The translations under genes and the position numbers were made by a program. 64,000 bases of DNA from Kibdelosporangium banguiense (GTDB taxonomy: Bacteria; Actinomycetota; Actinomycetes; Mycobacteriales; Pseudonocardiaceae): assembly GCF_017876405.1 (NCBI RefSeq), contig NZ_JAGINW010000001.1:5531203-5595202 (forward strand), given 5' to 3'. Positions within the stretch are counted from its first letter, which is position 1. Every line of letters begins with the position of its first letter. The notes under the pieces are model-generated. The model was not told where the DNA came from. It searched no databases and was given only the letters and a program-made list of their open reading frames with translations. Below, in pieces: positions 50,225 through 58,050 of the stretch.

Positions 50225-52242
50225 AGTCCATCGGCTATGGCGGCGACTACAACCCTGAGCAGTGGCCTCGGGAAGTGTGGGATCAGGACTACGCCGCGTT
50301 CGAGCTGGCGAACATCAACACACTGACAGTCGGCGTGTTCGCGTGGGCGCACTTGCAACCCGCGGAGGACCGGTACGACTTCACCATGCTGGACGCGACA
50401 GTGGAACGCGCGGCAGCCGAAGGCAAGAACATCGTGCTTGCTACACCCAGCGGGGCCATGCCACCGTGGCTGGCCCACAAGTATCCCGAAGCATGCCGGG
50501 TGGACTTCGAGGGACGACGGCACGTGTACGGCCAGCGGCACAACGCGTGTCCGTCCAATCCAGACTTCCGCAGGCTCGCGGTCGAGCTGGCCGACAAGTT
50601 GGCGCAACGGTACGGAGACATTCCGGCGATCGTCGCATGGCACGTCGGCAACGAGTACGGCGGCGCGTGCTATTGCCCGCAGTGCGCTGCCGCGTTTCGT
50701 GACTGGCTGAAGAAGCGTTATGACGGCTTCGACCGGCTCAACGCCGCGTGGAACACCACATTCTGGTCGCACACGTTCACAGACTGGGACCAGATCCAGC
50801 CGCCGACAGCGCTCTCCGAGCACTGGCGCGGCCCAGGCCACACGGCGTTCCAAGGTATCACCTTGGACTACAAGCGGTTCATGTCCGACGCGTTGCTCGA
50901 TGGGTTCGTGGCGGAGAAGGCGGCGATTCGCGGGCACGTCCCGCACACCCCGGTGACGACCAACTTCATGGGGCTGTACCAGCCGATCGACTACCACCGC
51001 TGGGCATCGCATCTGGACTTCGTTTCGTGGGACAACTATCCACCCGAAGATCCGTCAGCGTCCCGTACCGCCGCACGGATGGCCTTGGCGCATGGGCTGG
51101 TGCGCGGACTTCGCGGCGGAGACCCTTTCTGGGTGATGGAACAGACTCCGTCAGTGACCGCGTGCCGCGATGTCAACTCGGTCAAACGACCGGGCGTATT
51201 GCGGTTGTGGTCGTGGCAGTCGGTTGCGCATGGGGCCGACGCGGTCCTGTACTTCCAGATGCGTCAGGCTCGTGGAGCTTGCGAGAAGTACCACGGCGCC
51301 GTGCTGGACCATGCGGGGCGCACCGACACCCGCGTATTCCGGGAAGTCGCAGCGTTGGGCGGGGAGTTCCATCAGGTCGGCGACATGTTGCTGGGCGCCC
51401 GCACACCGGCTCGTGTGGCGCTGCTGGTTGACTGGGACAGTTGGTGGGCTTTGGAAATGTCCGATGGTCCAAACCGCAACGTCGGGTACATCAATGTTCT
51501 GACGGCTTACCACCGCACCCTGTGGCAGGCAAACGCTTTGGTCGATGTTGTCCCCGTGACCGCGGATCTCTCCGGATATGACGTCGTTGTCGCCCCATTG
51601 CTGCATATGGTCAAGGGAGACTTCGCGGACCGGGTGACCGCGCTCGTCGAGAGTGGCGGTTCTTTCGTGACCACAGCGCTTTCCGGCCGGGTCGACGAGG
51701 ACGACAACGCTTTCCTCGTCGACGTCCCCGGTCCATTCGCTGCATTGCTCGGCCTTCGCGTCGAGGAAACTGACGCCCAGCAACCCGATGTGACCAACCC
51801 GGTGACCCTCGCCGATGGGCGCGTGTCCGATTCCAGGCATGTCTTCGAGGTGATCATCCCCGACGAGGCCACGGAAGTACACGGCACCTATAGCGCCGAC
51901 TTCTACGCTGGTACCCCCGCAGTCACCAGGGCTCGGCGAGGGCAGGGAAGTGCTTGGTATGTCGGGACTCTCCTCGATGACGACGGAGTGGAAGCGATCA
52001 TCCGTACGGTACTTGACGAACACGACCTGACAGGTCCGCTCGCTGATGTCCGAGATGTCGAGGCGGTCGAACGCGTCTCCCCGGATGGGACTCGATACCT
52101 GTTCGTCCTCAATCACACAGGCGCAACCCGCGTCACAAGGTCCCCTGTGGATGGAGATGACCTGCTCAGCGGCCGGGATCTGAGCGCAGGGGACGAGTTG
52201 GTGCTCGAACCGGCGGATGTTCTCGTGGTTCGTTGCCGATGA
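50221..52242 (+). CDS. GH42 family glycosidase (beta-galactosidase type), cytoplasmic
   Basis: The 673-residue enzyme begins IGYGGDYNPEQWPREVWDQD, the hallmark of GH42. It has acid/base Glu145 in HVGNEYGGACYCPQC and nucleophile Glu307 in WVMEQTPS. A zinc-type cysteine cluster (CYCPQC), the trimerisation domain (about 390-590) and a small C-terminal beta domain follow. Members cleave beta-galactosides and some cleave alpha-L-arabinopyranosides. In a xylan locus it may remove galactosyl or arabinopyranosyl side groups. The start overlaps the DUF624 stop. Confidence 0.92.
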   Translation: MKSIGYGGDYNPEQWPREVWDQDYAAFELANINTLTVGVFAWAHLQPAEDRYDFTMLDATVERAAAEGKNIVLATPSGAMPPWLAHKYPEACRVDFEGRRHVYGQRHNACPSNPDFRRLAVELADKLAQRYGDIPAIVAWHVGNEYGGACYCPQCAAAFRDWLKKRYDGFDRLNAAWNTTFWSHTFTDWDQIQPPTALSEHWRGPGHTAFQGITLDYKRFMSDALLDGFVAEKAAIRGHVPHTPVTTNFMGLYQPIDYHRWASHLDFVSWDNYPPEDPSASRTAARMALAHGLVRGLRGGDPFWVMEQTPSVTACRDVNSVKRPGVLRLWSWQSVAHGADAVLYFQMRQARGACEKYHGAVLDHAGRTDTRVFREVAALGGEFHQVGDMLLGARTPARVALLVDWDSWWALEMSDGPNRNVGYINVLTAYHRTLWQANALVDVVPVTADLSGYDVVVAPLLHMVKGDFADRVTALVESGGSFVTTALSGRVDEDDNAFLVDVPGPFAALLGLRVEETDAQQPDVTNPVTLADGRVSDSRHVFEVIIPDEATEVHGTYSADFYAGTPAVTRARRGQGSAWYVGTLLDDDGVEAIIRTVLDEHDLTGPLADVRDVEAVERVSPDGTRYLFVLNHTGATRVTRSPVDGDDLLSGRDLSAGDELVLEPADVLVVRCR

Positions 52243-54137
52243 TGTCTACAGTGGATCCGGCCTGGTTGCCGGCATTCGTGTTCCGATCCGTCGGTGCTCG
52301 CCGCGTGCGGATTGTCGGTGACGGCCTGCTCGTGGACACAGTGCGCGGGGAGGTTGCGGCCGCGGGCGGCGTGTTGGTGTCTGAAGGGCCGGTGGATCTT
52401 GACCTCGTGTGCGAGGGTGACGTGGGGGAGAAGTTCACTGTCGAGCGTTCCGGGACGACCACGACCGTCCGTGCGACCGGCGGTGCTGGCCTGCTCTACG
52501 GCTTTCATCATGTTGTCCGGCAGGGAGAAGCAGCTTTTTCAGGTGTTCTGGCGCCGCAACGGCACGCGCCGCGTCAGCCGATCCGTATGCTCGACCACTG
52601 GGACAACATCGACGTTCACCCTGTGATGGGGCAGGTCGAGCGCGGGTACGCAGGCGGTTCCATCTTCTATGACAACGGCGTCGTGCGGACAGATCTCACC
52701 CGGGTCGGTGCATACGCACGGCTGCTCGGATCAATCGGGATCAATCGGGTGGGCCTGAACAATGTCAATGTCCATCGCACCGAGGCACGGCTGCTCACCG
52801 ATCTGTTGCCCGACGTGGCCCGGCTCGCCGATGTTTTCCGGCCGCACGGGATCAGGGTGCATCTTTCGGTGAGTTTTGCCGCGCCGATGACACTCGGCGG
52901 CCTGCCCACGGCCGATCCTCTCGATCCGGCCGTCCAGGACTGGTGGGCCCGGACCACGGCCGAGGTCTATGCCGCGATCCCCGATTTCGGTGGCTACATC
53001 GTCAAGGCGGACTCCGAGGGGCAGCCGGGGCCGTTCGCCTACGATCGCAACCATGCCGATGGCGCGAATCTTCTAGCGCGAGCGCTTGCTCCGTTCGGCG
53101 GTATCGTGTTCTGGCGCGCGTTCGTCTACAACCATCGCCAGGATTGGCGCGACAGGTCGACCGATCGCGCTCGGGCCGCGTACGACCACTTCGTCCCGCT
53201 GGACGGGACCTTCGACGAGAATGTCGTGCTGCAGGTGAAGTTCGGGCCGATCGACTTCCAGGCCCGTGAGCCGGTCTCACCTGTGCTCAGCGCGATGCCG
53301 CAGACCCGGCTGGCGGTCGAACTGCAGGTGACGCAGGAGTACACCGGGCAGCAGAAACATGTGTGCTACCTGGTTCCGCAGTGGAGCGAGGTCCTCAATT
53401 CGTGCACTGTGGACGGAATAGTCGCGGTGTCCAATGTAGGCGAGGACGAGTTCTGGACTGGACACCCATTGGCACAGGCGAACTTGTATGGCTTTGGCCG
53501 GTTGGCGTGGGACGAACGGTTGACGCCGGAGCAGGTGCTCGACGAGTGGATCACCCTGACGTTCGAGAATGCGCAGACCGTGCGCAAGGCATTGCACGAA
53601 CTGATGGACGACTCGTGGCATACGTACGAGCGATACACAGCTCCGCTGGGCATCGGGTTCATGGTCCGCACTGGAACCCACTACGGCCCGGACATCGACG
53701 GCTACGAGTACTCCCCTTGGGGGACCTACCATTTCGCTGACCGTGACGGCGTCGGTGTGGACCGCACGCGAGCGACCGGAACCGGCTTCACCGGTCAGTA
53801 TCCGAAGCCATGGTGTGACATCTACGAATCACTCGACATGTGCCCGGACGAACTGCTGCTGTTCTTCCATCACGTGCCCTACACCCATGTCCTGCACTCG
53901 GGAATCACTGTCATCCAGCACATCTACGACAGCCACTTCGCCGGTCGCGACGAAGTGGCACACATGACCGAAATCTGGGCCACCCTTGAAGGGGACGTCC
54001 CAGCGGCGACATTCGACCGGGTCACCGGCCTGCTCAACGAGCAGTTACGGTGCGCGACCGAATGGCGGGATCAGGTGAACACCTACTTCTGGCGGAAGTC
54101 CGGCATCCCCGACGTCCATGGCCGCCGAATCCACTGA
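52239..54137 (+). CDS. GH67 alpha-glucuronidase, cytoplasmic
   Basis: The 632-residue enzyme has the GH67 barrel: RMLDHWDNIDVHPVMGQVER, YARLLGSIGINRVGLNNVNV, GGYIVKADSEGQPGPFAYDR (acid Glu), VKFGPIDFQAREP (base Asp) and ELQVTQEYTGQ (base Glu). The C-terminal helical domain is present. Such enzymes remove 4-O-methylglucuronic acid from the non-reducing end of aldouronates, releasing xylo-oligosaccharides for GH3 and GH39. No signal peptide. Codon 603 is TTA. The ATG at 52239 overlaps the GH42 stop. It is the last gene of the locus. Confidence 0.93.
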   Translation: MMSTVDPAWLPAFVFRSVGARRVRIVGDGLLVDTVRGEVAAAGGVLVSEGPVDLDLVCEGDVGEKFTVERSGTTTTVRATGGAGLLYGFHHVVRQGEAAFSGVLAPQRHAPRQPIRMLDHWDNIDVHPVMGQVERGYAGGSIFYDNGVVRTDLTRVGAYARLLGSIGINRVGLNNVNVHRTEARLLTDLLPDVARLADVFRPHGIRVHLSVSFAAPMTLGGLPTADPLDPAVQDWWARTTAEVYAAIPDFGGYIVKADSEGQPGPFAYDRNHADGANLLARALAPFGGIVFWRAFVYNHRQDWRDRSTDRARAAYDHFVPLDGTFDENVVLQVKFGPIDFQAREPVSPVLSAMPQTRLAVELQVTQEYTGQQKHVCYLVPQWSEVLNSCTVDGIVAVSNVGEDEFWTGHPLAQANLYGFGRLAWDERLTPEQVLDEWITLTFENAQTVRKALHELMDDSWHTYERYTAPLGIGFMVRTGTHYGPDIDGYEYSPWGTYHFADRDGVGVDRTRATGTGFTGQYPKPWCDIYESLDMCPDELLLFFHHVPYTHVLHSGITVIQHIYDSHFAGRDEVAHMTEIWATLEGDVPAATFDRVTGLLNEQLRCATEWRDQVNTYFWRKSGIPDVHGRRIH

Positions 54138-54146
54138 TCGTGCGGC

Positions 54147-54232
54147 TTTCGGTTCGTTACGAAAACAGGGGCAAGGCTCGCGCCGGATTCTCGCGGATCG
54201 ACGAAGACGCCGCTCCCGTGTGTTGGGAGGCT
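54147..54232 (+). repeat. 86-bp leader element, copy 1 (forward)
   Basis: This stretch upstream of the secreted-protein gene at 54260 aligns with the reverse complement of 57829-57914 over the same length. Shared blocks: TTTCGGTT, CGAAA, GCTCGCG, CCGG(A/G)TTCTCG, an exact GGATCGACGAAGACGCC, and TGGGAGGCT near the gene-proximal end. Both copies lie just before a signal-peptide gene. It could hold a promoter plus a regulatory leader. Confidence 0.7.
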
Positions 54233-54259
54233 TCGATCCCCGCGTCGATTGGAGTCCAG

Positions 54260-54892
54260 ATGAGAGTGGTGCGCCACGGTTCAGGCGCCAGACGGTGGCG
54301 GGCGCGTTTCGGCGTGCTCACCGCGATCACCAGCGTGTTCTCCACCTTGCTGGTCGTGCTTGTGCCGGGTGTCGCGAGTGCCGGCGCGATTGTTCCCTGC
54401 CCTGACACGATTACCGAATGGAGGGTCGTTCGTTCCCTGGGCAGGGCCGGATACCGATGGGAAGGCTATCGGTACACGACCTACAGCGTCACCCCGATAT
54501 TCATGGTCAGTGACGGCAGGCTGCTCGACAATCAGCTGGACAGTCCGGCCACCTACACCGTCAGTTCGTCGATTCAGCAGACGTTCAGGATTTCCGCCTC
54601 AGTCGGTGTCGACGCGAAGGTGGGCGAATACCTCACGACCAAGGTCAGTTCGAGTATCGAGGCGAGCCGTACGACTCAGATCGGCGTCCAGGTCTCGACA
54701 GTCGTGCCGGCACGGAGCCGGGTGATCGCGGAATATGGTGTCGAAGGGTATTACGTGACCTACGCGATCGAGGCCTGGCAGTACAGTGGCTGGTCGCCTG
54801 GCCCCGGCCAGCGATGCGAGGAGTGGGGCTACTACCCGCAGGCCACCAACGCGCCGACGAGAGTCGAAGGCTGGCGGTTGCGAGCCGGCTGA
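54260..54892 (+). CDS. Secreted protein of unknown function, strand-rich with possible pore-former features
   Basis: The 210-residue product has a signal peptide (FGVLTAITSVFSTLLVVLVP, cleavage near ASA). The mature part has a Tyr-rich front (GYRWEGYRYTTYSVTPIFMV) and an alternating Ser/Thr region: TYTVSSSIQQTFRISASVGV, TTKVSSSIEASRTTQIGVQV. It ends NAPTRVEGWRLRAG. The amphipathic strand pairs are reminiscent of aerolysin/ETX-MTX-like insertion regions, but I know it only as an actinobacterial DUF-type secreted family. GGAG sits five bases before the ATG. Its leader is the forward copy of the 86-bp element. Confidence 0.65.
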   Translation: MRVVRHGSGARRWRARFGVLTAITSVFSTLLVVLVPGVASAGAIVPCPDTITEWRVVRSLGRAGYRWEGYRYTTYSVTPIFMVSDGRLLDNQLDSPATYTVSSSIQQTFRISASVGVDAKVGEYLTTKVSSSIEASRTTQIGVQVSTVVPARSRVIAEYGVEGYYVTYAIEAWQYSGWSPGPGQRCEEWGYYPQATNAPTRVEGWRLRAG

Positions 54893-54951
54893 TCGCGTGA
54901 TCCTTGTGACGGAACCCGTTGTCACGTAGGGAAACGGACATTTCCAGCGGC

Positions 54952-54990
54952 CATCGGCAGGACATCCCGCCAACGGGCGACCTGCCGATG
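54952..54990. promoter_or_regulatory. Inverted repeat before the PucR-type pair
   Basis: CATCGGCAGG and CCTGCCGATG form a perfect 10-bp inverted repeat with a 19-base spacer, 78 bp before the first regulator start. It may be an operator for these regulators or the terminator of the secreted-protein gene. Confidence 0.45.
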
Positions 54991-55067
54991 GTCCTCCTGG
55001 CGGTACTCCCTGCCAGGTTCTCCCAGCACGATGTCCTTCTGGGTGAACCTCTGGCGAGGGAGATGAC

Positions 55068-56210
55068 GTGGCTGATCTCTTCACCCTGTGGCGAGGTCGC
55101 GTTGACGAAAACAGCAGGCGTGCGCTGGATGTCTACACGCAGACTCTTCCCGATTTCCGCAAGATCGCGGACGATTCCCGGGCCCGGGCGGCGATGATGG
55201 ACTTCGCGGTATTCATACGGAAACGGACAGTCGCCGTCGTGACCGAGAACAAGGCGTTCACCGACGTGGATCTGGCATTTGTCGAGGCGGCCGGACGCAG
55301 TCGTGCCGAACGGGGCCTCTCGCTGGCTTCCCAGCGCCACGCCCTGCAGATCCATACCTCGCTCACCTTGAAAGAGGTGCACGAGGCGGCCAATCCGCAC
55401 GACCTTGACGATGTCATGCACACGCTGGCCTGGTTGCCGCCGCTGGGACTGGCCGCGCAAACCGCTTACACACGGGGATTCCTCGCCGGACAGGAAGCGT
55501 TTCTGCCAGTCGTGGATCGCGTCCAGCAGTTCGCGCACATGTTGCTCACCGACGATCCGGTGGCCGCGGACATGGCCGCCAGTCTGGCGATGAGCCTTTC
55601 TGGCGAATGGGTTGTGACGGTTGTGCGGATACCTGCGGGACACCCGGATCGCACGGATGTTCTCCAGGATTTGCTGAGCCGCCACTGGATACCGCTGCGC
55701 TGGGAGGAACCTGGCGAGTTCGTCGCGCTGGTGCCGGACGGCGGGTCGCAAGATCTTGGTGTTGTCCAGGATTTCGGTGACCGCGTGGGACTTCCGTGCG
55801 CGGTCGGTGCCGCGCGAGGCCGGATCGGTGAGCTGGCCGAGACGTTCGCGCGAGCACGGCAGGTCAGCTGGGCCGCGCCGGTCAGGTCCGCGCCGAGCGC
55901 CGTGCACTACCTGACCGATCTGTTCCCCGAGATCAGCGCCGCGCGCCTGCCACCGGTCGACCGGTGGTTACGTGAGGTGGCCGACCGGCTCGCCGCCGGC
56001 CCGGACCTCGTGGCGACTCTCGACGCCTTGTACCGCAACGACATGGCCAGGACACAGACGGCCGCGCTGCTGGGCATCCATCCCCGGACCCTGGAGTACC
56101 GGCTGCGACGTGTCCACGACCTCACCGGGCTGGATCCGCTTTCGGTGCGGGGTGTCCGGATCCTGAGCACCGCCGTGACCCGTGTCCTCGCCGGATGGGA
56201 AACGCTGTGA
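55068..56210 (+). CDS. PucR/CdaR-type transcriptional regulator, first of a tandem pair
   Basis: The 380-residue protein ends in the PucR C-terminal helix-turn-helix (LDALYRNDMARTQTAALLGI, HPRTLEYRLRRVHDLTGLDP). The upstream part (about 1-170) resembles the RsbRD-like N-terminal domain often found with it, and a GGDEF-like central region lies around 180-290. The start GTG at 55068 has GAGGGAG at good spacing. The 3' end overlaps the second regulator. Codon 301 is TTA. The effector is unknown; the two flanking secreted-protein genes with shared leaders are candidate targets. Confidence 0.85.
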   Translation: MADLFTLWRGRVDENSRRALDVYTQTLPDFRKIADDSRARAAMMDFAVFIRKRTVAVVTENKAFTDVDLAFVEAAGRSRAERGLSLASQRHALQIHTSLTLKEVHEAANPHDLDDVMHTLAWLPPLGLAAQTAYTRGFLAGQEAFLPVVDRVQQFAHMLLTDDPVAADMAASLAMSLSGEWVVTVVRIPAGHPDRTDVLQDLLSRHWIPLRWEEPGEFVALVPDGGSQDLGVVQDFGDRVGLPCAVGAARGRIGELAETFARARQVSWAAPVRSAPSAVHYLTDLFPEISAARLPPVDRWLREVADRLAAGPDLVATLDALYRNDMARTQTAALLGIHPRTLEYRLRRVHDLTGLDPLSVRGVRILSTAVTRVLAGWETL

Positions 56211-57346
56211 GCGATCTGCTCGGTCTGCTGGCAAAACAGATCCCCGCCAACGCCAAACGAGTCGTCGAGGTCTGCGCGGACGACCAGCCGGAGTACGCCG
56301 CGGCTGCAGGCGACCCGCGCGAATACGCTGGCATGCTTGATTTCGCGGTGTTCATCCGGCGCCGCACCCTCGAGCTCGTCGCAGGCAACGAGCCCCTGAC
56401 CGACGACGATCTCGCGGTGGTATCTGCCACCGGGGAACGACGTGGTGAGACCGGGATGTCCCGGACGGTCCTGCGTCGTGTGCTTACGTTGCACGCCAGT
56501 GCGACGCTCAACGAGATCCAGGAAGCGTCCGGCCCCAACGACCTGCCCGTGACCATGCAGATGCTCGGCTGGCTGGGACCGCAGGGAGCGATCGCCCAGC
56601 AGGCGTACACCCTGGGTTTCCTGAAGGGGCAGAAGCATTTCCTGCCGGTCATCGCCCAGGTCCGGCAGTACACCGAGATGGTGCTCGGGGGCGAGACGGC
56701 CGCTCTGGCCAACGGCCGGGACCTGGGCATCGCCGTGCCCGAGTCCTACCAGGTGATCGTTGCCCGAATCCCGGACGTGGACGTCGAAACGGCGGCCGAG
56801 GTCGTCCATACCGTCTGGCGCCGGTACGGCGTTCCGGCGACCTGGTTCGGGCAGGACGAGTTCGTGGCGCTGGTCCCGGTCGAGCAGCAGACGAACGCCA
56901 CGAAGGTGATCAGTGATTTCGCTGAGATCATTGGGCGGCCGTTCTCCGTGGGCACGGCCGAAGGCCCGGCTTCGGCACTCGCCGAGGCCTTCGCGCTGGC
57001 AAGGCGGGTCAGCCTGCTGACACGGGCCGAGACCGCGCCCAGTCACCTGTACACCGCGGCCGACGTGTTCATCGAGCTCGGCGCCGCCGAACTGCCCGAA
57101 ATCGACCGGTGGCTGCACAGTCTCGCGCAGCGCCTGACCGACGGTCCCGTTCTGGTGGACACCTTGGATGCGTACTACCGCAACGACTTGAACCGGCCAC
57201 GGGCGGCCGCGGCGCTGTGCATCCACCCCCGGAGCCTGGACTACCGGCTCCAACGGGTCCAGGAACTGGCCGGGATCGATCCGGCCAGCACCCACGGGAT
57301 CCGGATCCTGAGCACGGTCGTGTCACGCGTGCTGGGCGGCCGCTGA
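56207..57346 (+). CDS. PucR/CdaR-type transcriptional regulator, second of a tandem pair
   Basis: The 379-residue protein is a diverged paralogue of its neighbour, with the same layout: SDLLGLLAKQ start (compare ADLFTLWRGR), MLDFAVFIRRRTLELV (compare MMDFAVFIRKRTVAVV), and the C-terminal HPRSLDYRLQRVQELAGIDP helix-turn-helix. I prefer GTG 56207, which overlaps the upstream stop (GTGA) and aligns with the paralogue's start, over ATG 56195. Tandem duplication followed by divergence is likely; the two may form heteromers. Confidence 0.85.
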   Translation: MSDLLGLLAKQIPANAKRVVEVCADDQPEYAAAAGDPREYAGMLDFAVFIRRRTLELVAGNEPLTDDDLAVVSATGERRGETGMSRTVLRRVLTLHASATLNEIQEASGPNDLPVTMQMLGWLGPQGAIAQQAYTLGFLKGQKHFLPVIAQVRQYTEMVLGGETAALANGRDLGIAVPESYQVIVARIPDVDVETAAEVVHTVWRRYGVPATWFGQDEFVALVPVEQQTNATKVISDFAEIIGRPFSVGTAEGPASALAEAFALARRVSLLTRAETAPSHLYTAADVFIELGAAELPEIDRWLHSLAQRLTDGPVLVDTLDAYYRNDLNRPRAAAALCIHPRSLDYRLQRVQELAGIDPASTHGIRILSTVVSRVLGGR

Positions 57347-57358
57347 AGGACGCATGAA

Positions 57359-57390
57359 AGAAGCCCTTCACCTGTCGGCGAAGGGCTTCT
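57359..57390. terminator. Terminator hairpin between converging genes
   Basis: AGAAGCCCTTC and GAAGGGCTTCT form a perfect 11-bp stem with a ten-base loop, between the second regulator and the converging secreted-protein gene. Confidence 0.8.
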
Positions 57391-57398
57391 CCGGTGTC

Positions 57399-57785
57399 TC
57401 AGAGTCGCACGAGCCGGTATTCGTAGGGGGAGGAGCCGGGCGAGGCGGAGCAGTTGGTGCCCTGGCGTGAGGCGGTGTACGAGTAGCCGGATGGGATCGC
57501 GCAGGCCCACAGGCCGGTCAGATTGACGTTCACGGCGTCGAGCAGGAAATACTCATAGCGGAACCCGCAGTTGGGATTGGCTCGCACGGCCGACCAGGTG
57601 TAGCCGGACGGGACCGTGCACGCCCAGGTGCGGTGGCTGGCGGCGACACCCACGTCCTGGACCGCGACCTGCGGCGAGGCCACCGGCTGGGCAGCGGCGG
57701 CCGAACCTCCGGTCACGATCGAGGCGGCGACGAGGGCGGTCGTGGCGATCGACATGCTGAGGCGTCTGAGTACTGTTCCGATCAC
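57399..57785 (-). CDS. Small secreted protein with two tandem repeats, unknown function
   Basis: The 128-residue product has a signal peptide (LSMSIATTALVAASIVTGGS, cleavage near AAA/AQP) and two similar units: TWACTVPSGYTWSAVRANPN then CGFRYEYFL, and LWACAIPSGYSYTASRQGTN then CSASPGSSPYEYRL. Each unit has two cysteines, suggesting one disulfide per repeat. I do not recognise the family. I chose GTG 57785 because AAGGAG lies five bases upstream. Its promoter region contains the reverse copy of the 86-bp leader element. Confidence 0.7.
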   Translation of the reverse strand: MIGTVLRRLSMSIATTALVAASIVTGGSAAAAQPVASPQVAVQDVGVAASHRTWACTVPSGYTWSAVRANPNCGFRYEYFLLDAVNVNLTGLWACAIPSGYSYTASRQGTNCSASPGSSPYEYRLVRL

Positions 57786-57828
57786 GTTTCTCCTTGTCGG
57801 GATCACGTCCACGGTGCGAAGAACTCGA

Positions 57829-57914
57829 GCCTCCCAGCGCGTCGGTGCGGGCGTCTTCGTCGATCCACGAGAACCCGGCGCGCGAGCGGCACCCGCTTTC
57901 GCGCAGAACCGAAA
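57829..57914 (-). repeat. 86-bp leader element, copy 2 (reverse)
   Basis: Read on the reverse strand, this aligns with 54147-54232 including the exact 17-mer GGATCGACGAAGACGCC (here at 57850-57866 as complement). It stands 44 bp before the start of the 57785 gene, compared with 28 bp for copy 1. A small AGGCCTG/CAGGCCT hairpin lies just upstream of it at 57923-57939. Confidence 0.7.
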
Positions 57915-58050
57915 CCGGCTCAAGGCCTGGAACAGGCCTGTTTTACGAGGGGGATTGACAAGAGGGGGACAATAAAAAATCGGCGCGCCTTCCATAATCC
58001 AATGGAGGACTCGCCGAACCTAATACCAGAATAAACGCTGTGAGGGGCAT

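Noticed and set aside
54147..57914. Composite transposon with inverted ends
   Set aside because: The 86-bp elements are inverted, but no transposase lies between them and no target duplication was seen; a shared leader explains the position before genes better.
57940..58050. Rifamycin-associated element before helD
   Set aside because: The known 19-bp inverted repeat type was looked for and is absent, so rifamycin induction is not supported here.
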